From Henriciella marina DSM 19595 (GTDB taxonomy: Bacteria > Pseudomonadota > Alphaproteobacteria > Caulobacterales > Hyphomonadaceae), in the NCBI RefSeq assembly GCF_000376805.1, contig NZ_AQXT01000002.1, forward strand, positions 2,046,001-2,110,000: a stretch of 64,000 nt of DNA, given 5' to 3'. Each line of letters starts with the position of its first letter. The first letter of the stretch is position 1. The translations under genes were made by a program, and so were the position numbers. Shown piece after piece: positions 26,138 to 35,913 of the stretch. The notes under the pieces were generated by a model. It saw nothing but the letters and a program-made list of their open reading frames with translations, was not told the DNA's origin and did not search any database.

Positions 26138-26731
26138 ATGATAAAAACGTCAATGACCGCCCTCGCCCTCGCTTCTGGCCTCTTCATGGCAGCCTGCTCG
26201 CCCTCAGACGAGCCCGCCATGGACACCTCCACCGATAATGAGACACCGATTGTCGATGCGCAGGACAGTGCTGTTGAGACACAGTCTGACGCCTTGTTGC
26301 CTGACGATACCGACGAAACGGATATGGGCGTGACTGGGGATGATGCAGGACTATCGACACTGCAGCCGGTCAGCGCAGAAGATGTCAGCATGCTCGAAGG
26401 CGACCTTGCCTGCAACTTTGCGACGTCCGATGAAAACAATACCTTGCTCGTTGCCCGCGCCGACGTCTCGGAGAATGGCCGCGCCACGGCCGCGATCAAT
26501 AGTGATGGCTTTGCCCTGCAGCTTTACGGCGAACAGCTCGGCGGGTTCAGCGGCCTTGAAGAAGATGGCGGCACATTTGCGGGCGAAGGCATGGTCATCG
26601 TCGTGGAGCTTGGCGACGCGGCGCTCGGGGGATCTGAAACCGGACAGTCCAGCCAGGTTGCCACGATGACGGTCAACCGAGCTGACGGCGCGACACGCAC
26701 ATTTGATGGTGAATGGGTGTGCGGCCCCTAG
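26138..26731 (+). CDS. Small lipoprotein of unknown function
   Basis: A 197-residue protein starting MIKTSMTALALASGLFMAAC, a lipoprotein signal with the acceptor Cys at residue 20. It continues with a low-complexity acidic linker rich in Asp, Glu and Thr (about residues 22-70), then a compact domain with one further Cys pair (LACNFATS and EWVCGP). A longer frame back to 25715 runs through the rnpB gene and is rejected. Likely membrane-anchored. Nothing more specific is visible. Confidence 0.75.
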   Translation: MIKTSMTALALASGLFMAACSPSDEPAMDTSTDNETPIVDAQDSAVETQSDALLPDDTDETDMGVTGDDAGLSTLQPVSAEDVSMLEGDLACNFATSDENNTLLVARADVSENGRATAAINSDGFALQLYGEQLGGFSGLEEDGGTFAGEGMVIVVELGDAALGGSETGQSSQVATMTVNRADGATRTFDGEWVCGP

Positions 26732-26843
26732 GCCAGTCTGATTGCCGCGTGTTCCTCATAGGGGACGCGGCGGGGCGAAGACTGGTCAAAATCGGGGAAC
26801 GCGACCATCTTGAGGCCTGAGCAGTTCCTGCGAAGGCCTCAGC

Positions 26844-27785
26844 ATGCAAGCATGGCTTACCAAATTGCCGCTTCCGGATTTTATCCTGAACTGGATGGTC
26901 CTGCCTTTCTGGAAGGCGATCGTGCGGCTCTCGAAGCCAGAAGTTCGCATCGTCACGGGCGGGATCAGTTTCTACGCCCTCTTCTCGATCTTTCCTCTGA
27001 TCTACCTGACGCTGACCCTGCTCTTCTCGCTGCTGCCGCATGATCTGTCGCAATCGCTTTCAAATACGGTCGACCAGGTTCTGACTTCCGCAGTTGCGCC
27101 GTTAAGGCAGGCCGATTTGACGACAATTAGGGATTCGACCCCGCAAGGCCTTACCATCCGCGCCGTGGCGGCGGTGCTCATCGTTCTCTATACGGCGAGT
27201 TCAGGGGCGAAGGCAGCGATTACAGGCATCCGCATGGTGGCGGGAAGCGAACGGCGCTCGAACATCATCCGGTTTCAGGGTGTGTCGTTACTGATGACGA
27301 CGCTGCTTATCCTGATTGTCTGGCTACTTGGGGCGCTTCAGCTTCTCATGTCATTTGCGACAGAACGGCAAGGCTTCATCGCGTTTGAACTGGCGCGCGA
27401 TATCTCCAACCTCGCCTCCCAGCTCTGGCTCGGCAAATTCATTGCCTGTTTTGTCATCTTCTACCTCATCATCTCGCTATCGCTATATGGCCGGATCAAT
27501 TCGGGCCGGTCCATGACGATGGGAGCAGCAGCCGGGGCGCTTTGCTGGAGTGTCGCGACCTGGGCCTATCATATCTACCTGCAGGTCTCGGTTCTCGACA
27601 CGTTCTACGGCGCCCTCGCTTCGGTGATCCTTGGCTTCATCTGGCTGCTTGTGTCGGTGTCTTCCCTGCTGCTCGGGGCAGCGCTCACCGTCGAATGGTC
27701 AGCCCGGTTTGCGAAACTGGATCGGGAAAAGGGCAAAGTGCGCAAAACCAGTCCGGCGCCCGAGCCCGATCACTCCGCCGAATAA
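26844..27785 (+). CDS. YihY/BrkB-family inner-membrane protein
   Basis: A 313-residue polytopic protein with about six transmembrane helices. The first helix region GGISFYALFSIFPLIYLTLTL and the later LYGRINSGRSMTMGAAAGALCW and FYGALASVILGFIWLLVSV match the YihY/BrkB family (once misnamed ribonuclease BN). The tail is basic and disordered. Function unknown. Its end overlaps the convergent amidase gene by 16 bases. Confidence 0.88.
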   Translation: MQAWLTKLPLPDFILNWMVLPFWKAIVRLSKPEVRIVTGGISFYALFSIFPLIYLTLTLLFSLLPHDLSQSLSNTVDQVLTSAVAPLRQADLTTIRDSTPQGLTIRAVAAVLIVLYTASSGAKAAITGIRMVAGSERRSNIIRFQGVSLLMTTLLILIVWLLGALQLLMSFATERQGFIAFELARDISNLASQLWLGKFIACFVIFYLIISLSLYGRINSGRSMTMGAAAGALCWSVATWAYHIYLQVSVLDTFYGALASVILGFIWLLVSVSSLLLGAALTVEWSARFAKLDREKGKVRKTSPAPEPDHSAE

Positions 27786-28453
27786 AGCTTGGCGACCGCT
27801 GAAGCGCGCGCCCGTATCTCGCTATCATCCAGTCCGTCGATGCGGTGCTGAAACCAGCGGCGCTGAAACGCTGTGATCGTGGCTTTCAGGTCGCTGGTGT
27901 CGTAACCGATCGTCTTCAGTGACGTGGCGAGGAGCTGCGACGCGTCGCCCGCCTCATCCGGCCAGAGACCGATGCCGGATGCGGCGAGTCGCTGCCAGGG
28001 AAAATGCTCGCCCGGATCCGCCTTTCGGACAGGGGCAATGTCGCTATGGCCGACCACCCGCGTCTGCGGGATAGACCAGCGTTCGATGATCCCAAGGGCC
28101 AATTCGGTGACCGCCTCGATCTGGGCGTCTGGATAGGCTGGCAGTCCGCCACTGGGCGCAGGCCAGTCATGACCGCCATTGACGATCTCGATGCCGACAG
28201 AGCGCGAATTCAGGTCCTCATCGTCTTGCCAGGATCCGACCCCCGCATGCCATGCCCGCTTGTCCTCATCCACGAGCTTCAGGATGTCGCCATTTTCCCG
28301 AACGACATAATGCGCAGACACGCCAGCTTTCGGGTCGCAGAGCCGCTCTATGGCAGCGTCGCCGGTTTCCATGCCGGTATAATGCAGGACCAGCATGTCC
28401 AGCGGCCCCTTGCGCTCATTGAAGTTCTGGCTGGGATGCAAAGCGATCTTCAT
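27770..28453 (-). CDS. N-acetylmuramoyl-L-alanine amidase (AmiD/AmpD type)
   Basis: A 227-residue zinc amidase (Amidase_2 domain, residues 5-160) that cuts the muramic acid-alanine bond. Zinc ligands are visible in VLHYTGM near residue 24 and VGHSDIAPVRKADPG near residue 135, the latter with the catalytic Lys/Asp set. The C-terminal 60 residues resemble a peptidoglycan-binding helical domain, the AmiD layout. No signal peptide is seen, so cytoplasmic recycling (AmpD role) is equally possible. Start ATG overlaps the stop of the EamA gene by four bases. Confidence 0.9.
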   Translation of the reverse strand: MKIALHPSQNFNERKGPLDMLVLHYTGMETGDAAIERLCDPKAGVSAHYVVRENGDILKLVDEDKRAWHAGVGSWQDDEDLNSRSVGIEIVNGGHDWPAPSGGLPAYPDAQIEAVTELALGIIERWSIPQTRVVGHSDIAPVRKADPGEHFPWQRLAASGIGLWPDEAGDASQLLATSLKTIGYDTSDLKATITAFQRRWFQHRIDGLDDSEIRARASAVAKLYSAE

Positions 28454-29349
28454 CTTGCAACGCGCGCCTTCTCCGGCAGAGCTGCCTCCGGCAGTGACTT
28501 GTTGCGGCGGATAGCGATCACGAACACGCCGCTCAGCGAGATCGCCGCGCCGACGATGAGGCGGAGGGTCAATGGCTCACCAAGCAGGCTGACGGCGAGC
28601 ACGACACCCCAGATCGGCGTCATCAGGGTGAGCGGCGAAAGAAGCGAAATATCGTACTTCTTGATCAGCGTATAATACGCCCCGTGCCCAAAGACGCTGA
28701 CGCCGAGAACGGCGAAGGCCGTCGCTGCCCAGACCATCCAGCCACCGCCGACGAAGGCGTCGACCTGGCCGCTTTCGGTCAGAAAGGAAAAGGCCAGCAA
28801 TGGGGTAAAGCTGAACATGCCGAGCCAGGCTTGAAGCTGCAGCGCGCTGATCGGCGCCATCTTCTTCATCAGGATGCCGCCAGCCGCCCCGACAAAGGCC
28901 GAGATGATCACATAGATAAGGCCGAAGCTGACCGAAAAGCTTTCGGGATCAAACGCAATCAGCGTCACGCCTGCAAAGGCCAGCATGATGCCAAGGCCGC
29001 GCCGCCAGCCGACGGTCTCTCCAAGGAAGGCCATGCTCATCAGCGTCGCGAATGGCACGCCGAGCTGGCCAGTAACCGACACCGCGCTGGCGTCGGCATT
29101 GGCGAGGCCAATGAACAGAAGCGCAAAGTGGACCGCGCCCATACACATGGAGATCGCAAACAGGGTCAGCATCTGCTTTGGCGCGGGAAACAGGAATGGA
29201 ATAAGGACCAGCGCGATCCCGGCAAAACGGACCGCAGCAAAGAAAACGGGCGGTACGGCCGCATCGGCGACGACCCAGCGGGTCACCACAAGGTTCAGCC
29301 CCCAGACAAAGCAGACGCCGAAAAGAAGAAGGAAATCGCGGAAACCCAT
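28450..29349 (-). CDS. EamA/DMT-family transporter
   Basis: A 299-residue inner-membrane protein with about ten helices in two EamA repeats. The repeated pattern is clear: FGVCFVWGLNLVVTRWV at the start and VLGVSVFGHGAYYTLIKKY in the second half, with the conserved Gly-Gly bends. Members export amino acids, nucleotides or metabolites. The substrate is not readable. The 3' end overlaps the amidase start (ATGA), so these two are one transcription unit. Confidence 0.88.
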   Translation of the reverse strand: MGFRDFLLLFGVCFVWGLNLVVTRWVVADAAVPPVFFAAVRFAGIALVLIPFLFPAPKQMLTLFAISMCMGAVHFALLFIGLANADASAVSVTGQLGVPFATLMSMAFLGETVGWRRGLGIMLAFAGVTLIAFDPESFSVSFGLIYVIISAFVGAAGGILMKKMAPISALQLQAWLGMFSFTPLLAFSFLTESGQVDAFVGGGWMVWAATAFAVLGVSVFGHGAYYTLIKKYDISLLSPLTLMTPIWGVVLAVSLLGEPLTLRLIVGAAISLSGVFVIAIRRNKSLPEAALPEKARVAR

Positions 29350-29406
29350 GAGACGGGCTGTAGCAGTGTTTTGTCGCCGCCGTCACCGCCTTTCGGCGCG
29401 GAAAGC

Positions 29407-29823
29407 CTAGCTTGGGCGCACCCGGTCATAGGGGCTGTCGAGAGAGAAAGCGGGGACCCGCGCGCTAAGCTCCTCTCCAGCATCGGAGACGAAGGTATAG
29501 CTGCCGCTCATCATGCCCGACGGCGCAGAAAGCGGCGCGCCGGACGAGTAGCGAAACGTATCCCCCGGCTCCAGACGCGGGGTCTGGCCAACGACACCCT
29601 CGCCATCCACGGTCTGGCGGCGTCCGAGACTGTCAATGATGTCCCAGTGGCGAAGCGTCAGCGTCCAGGTTGTATCCGACCCGTTCTCCATCTCGACCGT
29701 ATAGGCCCAGACAAACCGGCTTCTGGACGGCGCAGACTCGTCTTCCAGAAACTGAGGCGTGACGGCGATTATCATGCCGTCTGTATTGGCTTCGTACCGG
29801 CCGGTCTTGTTGCTTTCTGCCAT
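29407..29823 (-). CDS. apaG: ApaG protein (DUF525)
   Basis: A 138-residue beta-sandwich protein of the ApaG/F-box-associated DUF525 family: TPQFLEDESAPSRSRFVWAYTVEMEN, LRHWDIIDSLGR and the long glycine-rich loop GMMSGSYTFVSDAGEEL. ApaG is linked to Co2+/Mg2+ homeostasis and binds pyrophosphate-type ligands; its exact role is unsettled. It lies 12 bases after metZ on the same strand, the usual alphaproteobacterial arrangement, and is probably co-transcribed with it. Confidence 0.95.
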   Translation of the reverse strand: MAESNKTGRYEANTDGMIIAVTPQFLEDESAPSRSRFVWAYTVEMENGSDTTWTLTLRHWDIIDSLGRRQTVDGEGVVGQTPRLEPGDTFRYSSGAPLSAPSGMMSGSYTFVSDAGEELSARVPAFSLDSPYDRVRPS

Positions 29824-29835
29824 GACCTGCCCTCC

Positions 29836-31032
29836 CTAACCGGCCATCGCCGAGAGCGCCGACAGGATGTCGGCCTCCAGATCGCTGACATCTTCAATGC
29901 CGACCGAAATCCGGATCCAGCTCTCGTCGAGCCCCATAGAGGCGCGCTCTTCTTCATTGAGCGCCCGGTGTGTCGTCGAGGCCGGATGACAGGCCAGCGT
30001 TTTCGTGTCGCCAAGATTGTTCGAGATATCGACGAGCTTCAGAGCGTTGAGTACACGGAAGGCTTCGGGCCGTGCGCCCTTCACCGAAAACGCGATCAGC
30101 GTCCCGCCCTCATCCATCTGCTTTGCGTGCACGTCGTAATGCGGATGATCGTTACGGCCGGGATAGCGAACCGCTTTGACATTCTCATGCCCGGCGATCG
30201 CATCCGCAAGACGGGCCGCATTGCGGCTCGCCTGGCGCACCCGCAGGTCCAGCGTCTCAAGGCCTTTCAGCACGACCCAGGCATTGAAGGGTGATGGGGC
30301 CGGGCCCGTATGGCGCAGCCACGGGTCGATGACCTCTTCCATCCAGTCCGATCGCCCGAGGATCGCCCCAGCCAGCACGCGGCCCTGCCCATCCATATGC
30401 TTGGTCGCTGAATAGACCGAAATGTCTGCGCCAAGCTCCAGCGGGCGTTGCAGGATGGGTGTGGCAAACACATTGTCTACGATGAGCTTGGCGCCCGCCT
30501 TGTGAGCCAGCTCTGCGACCGCTGCAATATCGACGGCCTCAAGCAGCGGATTGGACGGCGACTCGACCAGCACATAGTTCGCCGGGCGCGAGAGCGCAGC
30601 CTTCCAGGCATCCAGGTCATAGCCCTGAACGAATTCGGTCTCGACGCCGTAACGCGGCAGGATGGTCTGGCAGATGACCCGGCAGGACCCGAAGAGCGCA
30701 CTGGCGGCAACGACACGGTCGCCCTGACCCACCGGCGCGATGAGCGCAGATGAGATGGCGGCCATGCCGGACGCTGTGACGCGGCAGGTCTCGGCACCTT
30801 CCAGCAAGGCAAGCCTGTTTTCGAGCATACGCACGGTCGGGTTGGCATAGCGGGAATAGACATAGCCTTCTTCCTCACCGGCCATGCGGCGCGCGGCCTG
30901 TTCGGCGCTGTCATAGGCATAGCCAGATGTCAGAAAGACCGCCTCTGATGTCTCTCCGAACTGAGAGCGCATCGTCCCGCCGCGCACGAGCTTCGTCGCA
31001 GGCTTCCAGTCCTTGCTATCTTCAGCCGCCAT
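29836..31032 (-). CDS. metZ: O-succinylhomoserine sulfhydrylase
   Basis: A 398-residue PLP enzyme of the Cys/Met metabolism family. The PLP lysine is in YSATKHMDGQGR near residue 205, with the conserved YSRYANPT near residue 60 and SPSNPLLE near residue 155. MetZ joins sulfide to O-succinylhomoserine to give homocysteine. Two in-frame ATGs exist: AAGGATGAAGTCCATG places the ribosome site correctly only for the second, so I start at 31032 rather than 31041. Sulfide for this step would come from assimilatory reduction fed by cysD-cysNC elsewhere in the window. Confidence 0.93.
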   Translation of the reverse strand: MAAEDSKDWKPATKLVRGGTMRSQFGETSEAVFLTSGYAYDSAEQAARRMAGEEEGYVYSRYANPTVRMLENRLALLEGAETCRVTASGMAAISSALIAPVGQGDRVVAASALFGSCRVICQTILPRYGVETEFVQGYDLDAWKAALSRPANYVLVESPSNPLLEAVDIAAVAELAHKAGAKLIVDNVFATPILQRPLELGADISVYSATKHMDGQGRVLAGAILGRSDWMEEVIDPWLRHTGPAPSPFNAWVVLKGLETLDLRVRQASRNAARLADAIAGHENVKAVRYPGRNDHPHYDVHAKQMDEGGTLIAFSVKGARPEAFRVLNALKLVDISNNLGDTKTLACHPASTTHRALNEEERASMGLDESWIRISVGIEDVSDLEADILSALSAMAG

Positions 31033-31095
31033 GGACTTCATCCTTCCAAACCTGAGCGGTCCGTCTTAAGCCTCTTGGCGGAAAGGGATCAAGGC

Positions 31096-32112
31096 ATGGT
31101 TCAGGCAAGACAGGGCGTCCTGCCCGATGGTGATCTGAAAGCGCTGCTCGATGCAGGGGCAATTGCCTACGAGCGGGCGCTGGACGACGACCAGATCCAG
31201 CCCGCCAGCCTCGATCTCCGGCTAGGGTCCGTTGCCTACCGTATCCGGGCGAGCTTCCTGCCCGGCGACCGCCGCCGGGTCTCGGACGTTCTCGAAGAAC
31301 CCGGCCTGGCGTTGCACGAAATTCCGCTGACAGAAGCGGGCGCGGTGCTTGAAACGGGCTGCGTCTATCTTGTTCCGCTACTTGAGTCAGTGCGCCTGCC
31401 CGATGAGATATCGGGCCGGGCGAACCCGAAAAGCTCAACCGGGCGGATCGATGTCTTCACTCGGCTGGTCACAGACCGCGCAAGTGCTTTCGATGACATA
31501 TCAGCCGGATATGAGGGCCCGCTCTGGCTGGAGATCAGCCCGCGCACCTATTCCATCCTTGCTCGGCCCGGTGACCGTCTCGCCCAGCTACGCCTCCGGC
31601 GCGGCAAGCCGCAGAATGTCAGTGACCTCATCGTCTCCATCGACATGGAAGCCGGCGATGGCAAGCCGGTCGGCTGGCGGGCAAAACACCATGCAGGTCT
31701 GATTGATCTGCGCGCGATTGGCGGTCATGAGGTCGCCGACTTCTGGGAACCGCTCTTCCCGCACAAGGGCAGGCTCGTCCTCAACCCGGAAGATTTCTAC
31801 ATCCTCGCCTCGCGTGAGAGCGTCAGCGTCGCGCCGGGACAGGCGGCGGAGATGGCCCCTGTCGCCCCGGAACTCGGTGAATTCCGCGCCCATTATGCCG
31901 GCTTCTTCGATCCCGGTTTTGGCACCAATGCAGGCGGCTCGCGCGCTGTGCTCGAGGTCCGCTCCCGCGATGTCCCGTTCATTCTCGAACATGGCCAGCC
32001 CGTGGCTAAGCTTGTCTATGAGGACATGGCGGCCGACCCGCAGGCCGTTTATGGCGGCAAGTCGAGTAATTATCAGGGCCAGAAGCTCAAACTCTCGAAG
32101 CATTTCGCCTGA
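31096..32112 (+). CDS. dcd: dCTP deaminase, long alphaproteobacterial form
   Basis: A 338-residue 2'-deoxycytidine 5'-triphosphate deaminase, much longer than the 190-residue E. coli Dcd because the family here is a tandem, duplicated dUTPase-fold protein. Signatures: IQPASLDLRLG near residue 35, GRANPKSSTGRIDVFTR near residue 115 and GYEGPLWLEISP. It makes dUTP for dTMP synthesis. ATG 31096 is chosen with GAAAGGG upstream; the frame also reads from a TTG at 31075. Divergent from metZ. Confidence 0.93.
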   Translation: MVQARQGVLPDGDLKALLDAGAIAYERALDDDQIQPASLDLRLGSVAYRIRASFLPGDRRRVSDVLEEPGLALHEIPLTEAGAVLETGCVYLVPLLESVRLPDEISGRANPKSSTGRIDVFTRLVTDRASAFDDISAGYEGPLWLEISPRTYSILARPGDRLAQLRLRRGKPQNVSDLIVSIDMEAGDGKPVGWRAKHHAGLIDLRAIGGHEVADFWEPLFPHKGRLVLNPEDFYILASRESVSVAPGQAAEMAPVAPELGEFRAHYAGFFDPGFGTNAGGSRAVLEVRSRDVPFILEHGQPVAKLVYEDMAADPQAVYGGKSSNYQGQKLKLSKHFA

Positions 32113-32188
32113 TAGCCGAAATTGCTGGACAAGGTTCGCGCAGACCGATTGACTCTCCTGTGTCTTTGAACCTCAGGGGGCCCCGGCC

Positions 32189-32713
32189 ATGAAATACACG
32201 TTATTCAGCGTTGCAATCGCAAGTCTCGCCCTCGCCGCCTGCGGTGGTGCAGATACAGATACCGACACACCAGCAGCCGACACTGAAATTACAGAAGAAG
32301 CAGCTGCAGACTCAAGCGACGACACGACCCTCGCCGAAGAAGCAATGACAATGGACGCGGCGGATCTGCAGGAAGACTGTGGCATCCTCGCCACCGACCC
32401 GGAAGCGCAGGAAAACTTCGCCGAAATGGGCACCGATGGAGAAGGTTTCTGCGCCTGCTTCGTGCAGCTCGTCGAAGCGAAGCCCGATGATGAGCGCGAG
32501 CAGATCCTGATGACATTGGGTGAAGTGACCGACGACATGCAGGCCACGGGCGAAGGCGCTGAAGAAGCCGTCAGCCGTCTGATGAGCGATGCCATGATCA
32601 ATTCGGAAAGTGAAGCAGCCCAGGCGACGACAGCTGGCGTGATGATGATCGGCGATATCATCGACGACATTGGGAATGCCATGGAAGATGGCGGCAGCTG
32701 CCCGGCCAGCTAG
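32189..32713 (+). CDS. Small acidic lipoprotein of unknown function
   Basis: A 174-residue protein with a clear lipoprotein signal, MKYTLFSVAIASLALAAC, and acceptor Cys at residue 18. It is followed by a very acidic Asp/Glu/Thr/Ala-rich linker (residues 20-55) and a helical domain with three further cysteines (EDCGILA, GFCACFV) plus one near the C-terminus (SCPAS). The cysteine pattern suggests disulfides in the periplasm. Not a family I recognise. The layout echoes the lipoprotein at 26138. Confidence 0.75.
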   Translation: MKYTLFSVAIASLALAACGGADTDTDTPAADTEITEEAAADSSDDTTLAEEAMTMDAADLQEDCGILATDPEAQENFAEMGTDGEGFCACFVQLVEAKPDDEREQILMTLGEVTDDMQATGEGAEEAVSRLMSDAMINSESEAAQATTAGVMMIGDIIDDIGNAMEDGGSCPAS

Positions 32714-32814
32714 GCATAGTCACCCGTCAGCGCGATTGACTTCCCGGGCGTCAGGGGCGTTTTCGTCCGGTTGAACAGACCTGTCGGCGAGACAGGCCGA
32801 CCGGAGGAATGCTC

Positions 32815-34554
32815 ATGACCCATGATCTAGTTATTCGAAATGGTTTCGTTGTTGACGGGACCGGCGGGCCCGGCCGTGAAGCCGATATCGCTATCGATGG
32901 CGGTCATATCAGCCATGTCGGGCAGGTCTCCGCGCGTGGCCGCGAAGAAATCGATGCAAAAGGCGAAGTGGTCACGCCCGGCTTTGTCGATGTGCACACC
33001 CATTATGATGGCCAGGTGACCTGGGGCGACAGCCTGACGCCCTCCTCCATTCACGGCGTGACAACAGCCATCATGGGCAATTGCGGAGTGGGGTTTGCGC
33101 CCTGCCGCGATGAGGATCATGACCGTCTGATCCGGCTTATGGAAGGCGTTGAGGATATTCCCTTTCCGGTCCTTTCAACGGGCCTTCCCTGGAACTGGGA
33201 GAGCTTCCCGGAATATCTTGATAGCCTTTCCGGCAAATCCTTCGACATCGATTTCGGCGCACAGCTGCCGCATGCGGCGCTTCGGGTGTTCGTCATGGGC
33301 GAGCGCGGGGCGAACCGCGAAGACGCAAGCAAGGCCGAGATCGCCGAAATGGCACGCCTTGCCGGTGAGGCCGTGCGCGCAGGCGCTCTTGGCTTTTCCA
33401 CCTCCCGGACGCTCAACCATCGCACCTCCGACGGCCAGCCGACCCCGACGCTTACCGCCAGCGAGGAAGAACTGACCGGCATCGGCATGGCGCTGAAAGA
33501 AGTCGGCAAGGGCGTCCTTCAATTCGTGTCTGACTTTGACGACCCGAAGAAAGAAGCGGCCATGCTGCGCCGGATCGTCGAGACGACCGGGCGGCCTCTG
33601 TCAGTTTCACTGGCACAGTCCGATGTAGCCCCCGATGGCTGGCGCGTCCTGCTGGGGGCGATCGAACAGGCGGCTGAAGATGGCCTGCCAATGCGGGCCC
33701 AGGTCTGCGGGCGTCCGGTCGGCGTCCTGCTCGGCCTCGACCTCACCATGAACCCGTTTATCGCCCATCCGGTCTATCAGGAGATCAGGGACAAGCCGCT
33801 GAATGAGAAGGTCGCCGCCCTGCGCGACCCTGAGTTCCGGGCTCGTCTTCTGGCCTCAAAACCAGATACGGGAAACCCGTTCGTGAAAAGCCTGCTGCGC
33901 AATTTCGGCAAGCTCTTCACGCTGGACGCTGTGCCAGACTATGAGCCAGACGCGACCCGGACCGTTGAAGCCATCGCCAGAGCGCGCGGCGTCACACCGG
34001 AAGAAGCCGCGCTCGATACACTGCTGGAGGATGACGGCCGGGGCATGCTGTATCTGCCCTTCCTCAACTATGCGAACGGCTCACTCGACCCGTCCTATGA
34101 GATGCTGAGCAGCCCGGCGACCATTCCGGGTCTTTCCGATGGCGGGGCACATGTCGGCATGATCTGCGACGGCTCCTTCCCGACCAGCATGCTGACCCAC
34201 TGGACCCGTGACCGCTCGCGGGGCCCGAAATTTCCGCTGGAATGGATCGTCAAACGCCAGACCGCTGACACGGCTCACTGGATCGGCCTGCACGATCGCG
34301 GCGTGATCGCGCCGGGTTACCGCGCCGACCTCAACATCATCGATTATGACAATCTGACCCTGCACCGGCCTGTCATCCTGCGCGACCTGCCAGCGGGCGG
34401 GCGCCGACTGATGCAAAGGGCGAGCGGCTATACCGCAACCATCGTTGCTGGTCAGACGATCTACCGCGACGGCGACCCGACGGGCGCGAAACCTGGACGT
34501 CTCGTGCGCGGCGCGCAAAGCGTCCCGGCGCAGGCGAAGGTCGCCGCCGAGTAG
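32815..34554 (+). CDS. N-acyl-D-amino-acid deacylase-like amidohydrolase
   Basis: A 579-residue metal-dependent amidohydrolase. The first metal site is VDVHTHYDGQ near residue 65. Later conserved parts are NCGVGFAP, SLSTSR-like GFSTSRTL, and SDGGAHVGMICDGSFPT near residue 440, ending with ADLNIIDYD. The family (D-aminoacylase, COG3653) removes N-acyl groups from D-amino acids or related N-acyl compounds. ATG 32815 is preferred since GGAGG at 32802-32806 is eight bases away, while the first ATG at 32809 is too close. Substrate unknown. It ends three bases before a convergent MFS gene. Confidence 0.88.
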   Translation: MTHDLVIRNGFVVDGTGGPGREADIAIDGGHISHVGQVSARGREEIDAKGEVVTPGFVDVHTHYDGQVTWGDSLTPSSIHGVTTAIMGNCGVGFAPCRDEDHDRLIRLMEGVEDIPFPVLSTGLPWNWESFPEYLDSLSGKSFDIDFGAQLPHAALRVFVMGERGANREDASKAEIAEMARLAGEAVRAGALGFSTSRTLNHRTSDGQPTPTLTASEEELTGIGMALKEVGKGVLQFVSDFDDPKKEAAMLRRIVETTGRPLSVSLAQSDVAPDGWRVLLGAIEQAAEDGLPMRAQVCGRPVGVLLGLDLTMNPFIAHPVYQEIRDKPLNEKVAALRDPEFRARLLASKPDTGNPFVKSLLRNFGKLFTLDAVPDYEPDATRTVEAIARARGVTPEEAALDTLLEDDGRGMLYLPFLNYANGSLDPSYEMLSSPATIPGLSDGGAHVGMICDGSFPTSMLTHWTRDRSRGPKFPLEWIVKRQTADTAHWIGLHDRGVIAPGYRADLNIIDYDNLTLHRPVILRDLPAGGRRLMQRASGYTATIVAGQTIYRDGDPTGAKPGRLVRGAQSVPAQAKVAAE

Positions 34555-34557
34555 CAT

Positions 34558-35865
34558 TCAGCTTTTGCTGGCGGCGGTCTCTTTGACGGCTTGCTCTTCA
34601 ATGCCCGCGAAACGGTCTGCGCGCGCGAGGTCCGGGAACAGCCGTGTCCAGAGAAGGGCTGTGGCGATCGCCATGCCGCCGCCAAAGACAACAGCGCCGA
34701 CCGGCCCGAGCAGGCGGGCGGCGACCCCACTTTCAAATTCGCCAAGTTCGTTGGAGGCCGAGATGAAGATGAAGGACACCGAGGAGACCCGGCCCTTCAT
34801 CTCATCCGGCGTCGCAAGCTGTATTAGCGAGGCCCGCACATAGACCGAAATCTCATCAGCTGCGCCGGTGACGATCAGGGCTGCCATCGACAGGAAAAAG
34901 AAGGGCGAGAGCCCAAAAACCAGTGTCGCTGCGCCATAGATGCCGACGGCCCACATCATCCATGGGCCGACATTCCTTGCCAGCGGGCGTGTGGCGAGGA
35001 TGAAAGCCACGGTGGCTGCGCCGATGGCCGGGGAGGCTGCGAGGATGCCAAGGCCTTCCTGCCCGACATGCAGGATATCGCGGGCGAAAACAGGCAGGAG
35101 CGCCTTTGCTCCCCCGAAAAAGACCACAACAAGGTCAAGCGAGATCGCGCCCAGGACGATCTTGTTGCGCTTGATATAACCAAGCCCTTCGAACACCATC
35201 GACCAGCCACGCACATTGAGAACCTTCTCATGCGGGGGCGTCTTCGCCGTCGCGATGGCGAGAATGGCAAAACTCACCAGAACGATCGCCACAGTGTAGA
35301 CGGTAGCCGCACCAAAGAAGCCATAGATGAGGCCGCCAATGGCCGGGCCGATGATGACGGCGGTCTGGAAGCCAAGCGAATTCCACGCAATGGCGTTTGG
35401 CAATTCCTTGCGCGGCACCAGGCGCGGGAAGAGCGAGCTGGCCGCCGCAGGCGTGAAGGCATTCACACAGCCAAGCAGCATCGCAACGCCAAAGATGATC
35501 GGCAGCGCGTTCGACGCGGGCAGAAAGACCGAGGCCAGCAGCCCGAAGGATAAAAGGACCCGCACCGTGTTTGATACGATGAGGATCATCTTCCTGTTGA
35601 GTCGGTCTGCCGCCTGTCCGCCGACGAGGGACAGGAGCAGAACGGGCACAAACTGGGCAAGACCGACCAGCCCGAGAAGGAAGGCCGAGTTCTCTATGCT
35701 CCAGCCGAGACCGCCTGTCTCGACAGGTCTGCGGGCAAGGTCATAGACCTGATAGCCGATCGTGATGGCTTCCATCTGGCGCGCAGCCGCGATGGAGACG
35801 CGCATCAGCCAGAAATGCAGATATGCGCGGTGCCGGAAGACCTGGAGGGAGGGTGCGAGCGCCAT
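34558..35865 (-). CDS. MFS transporter (EntS/MFS_3-like)
   Basis: A 435-residue transporter with about twelve membrane helices. The N-terminal half shows LSLVGGQAADRLNRKMILI, the loop 2-3 motif of the major facilitator superfamily. It resembles the MFS_3 group that includes enterobactin exporter EntS and multidrug exporters. The gene is read divergently from a small membrane protein and Xre-type regulator, with a repeat-bearing promoter region between them, so the regulator could control it. Substrate not readable. Confidence 0.9.
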   Translation of the reverse strand: MALAPSLQVFRHRAYLHFWLMRVSIAAARQMEAITIGYQVYDLARRPVETGGLGWSIENSAFLLGLVGLAQFVPVLLLSLVGGQAADRLNRKMILIVSNTVRVLLSFGLLASVFLPASNALPIIFGVAMLLGCVNAFTPAAASSLFPRLVPRKELPNAIAWNSLGFQTAVIIGPAIGGLIYGFFGAATVYTVAIVLVSFAILAIATAKTPPHEKVLNVRGWSMVFEGLGYIKRNKIVLGAISLDLVVVFFGGAKALLPVFARDILHVGQEGLGILAASPAIGAATVAFILATRPLARNVGPWMMWAVGIYGAATLVFGLSPFFFLSMAALIVTGAADEISVYVRASLIQLATPDEMKGRVSSVSFIFISASNELGEFESGVAARLLGPVGAVVFGGGMAIATALLWTRLFPDLARADRFAGIEEQAVKETAASKS

Positions 35866-35913
35866 GGGTGGGCTGTCCTAAACCCTGCGCCAGCGATGGG
35901 AAAGCGCAATTTT

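Noticed and set aside
28684-30294. 536-residue plus-strand frame
   Set aside because: It runs antisense to the EamA, apaG and metZ genes, all with strong family motifs.
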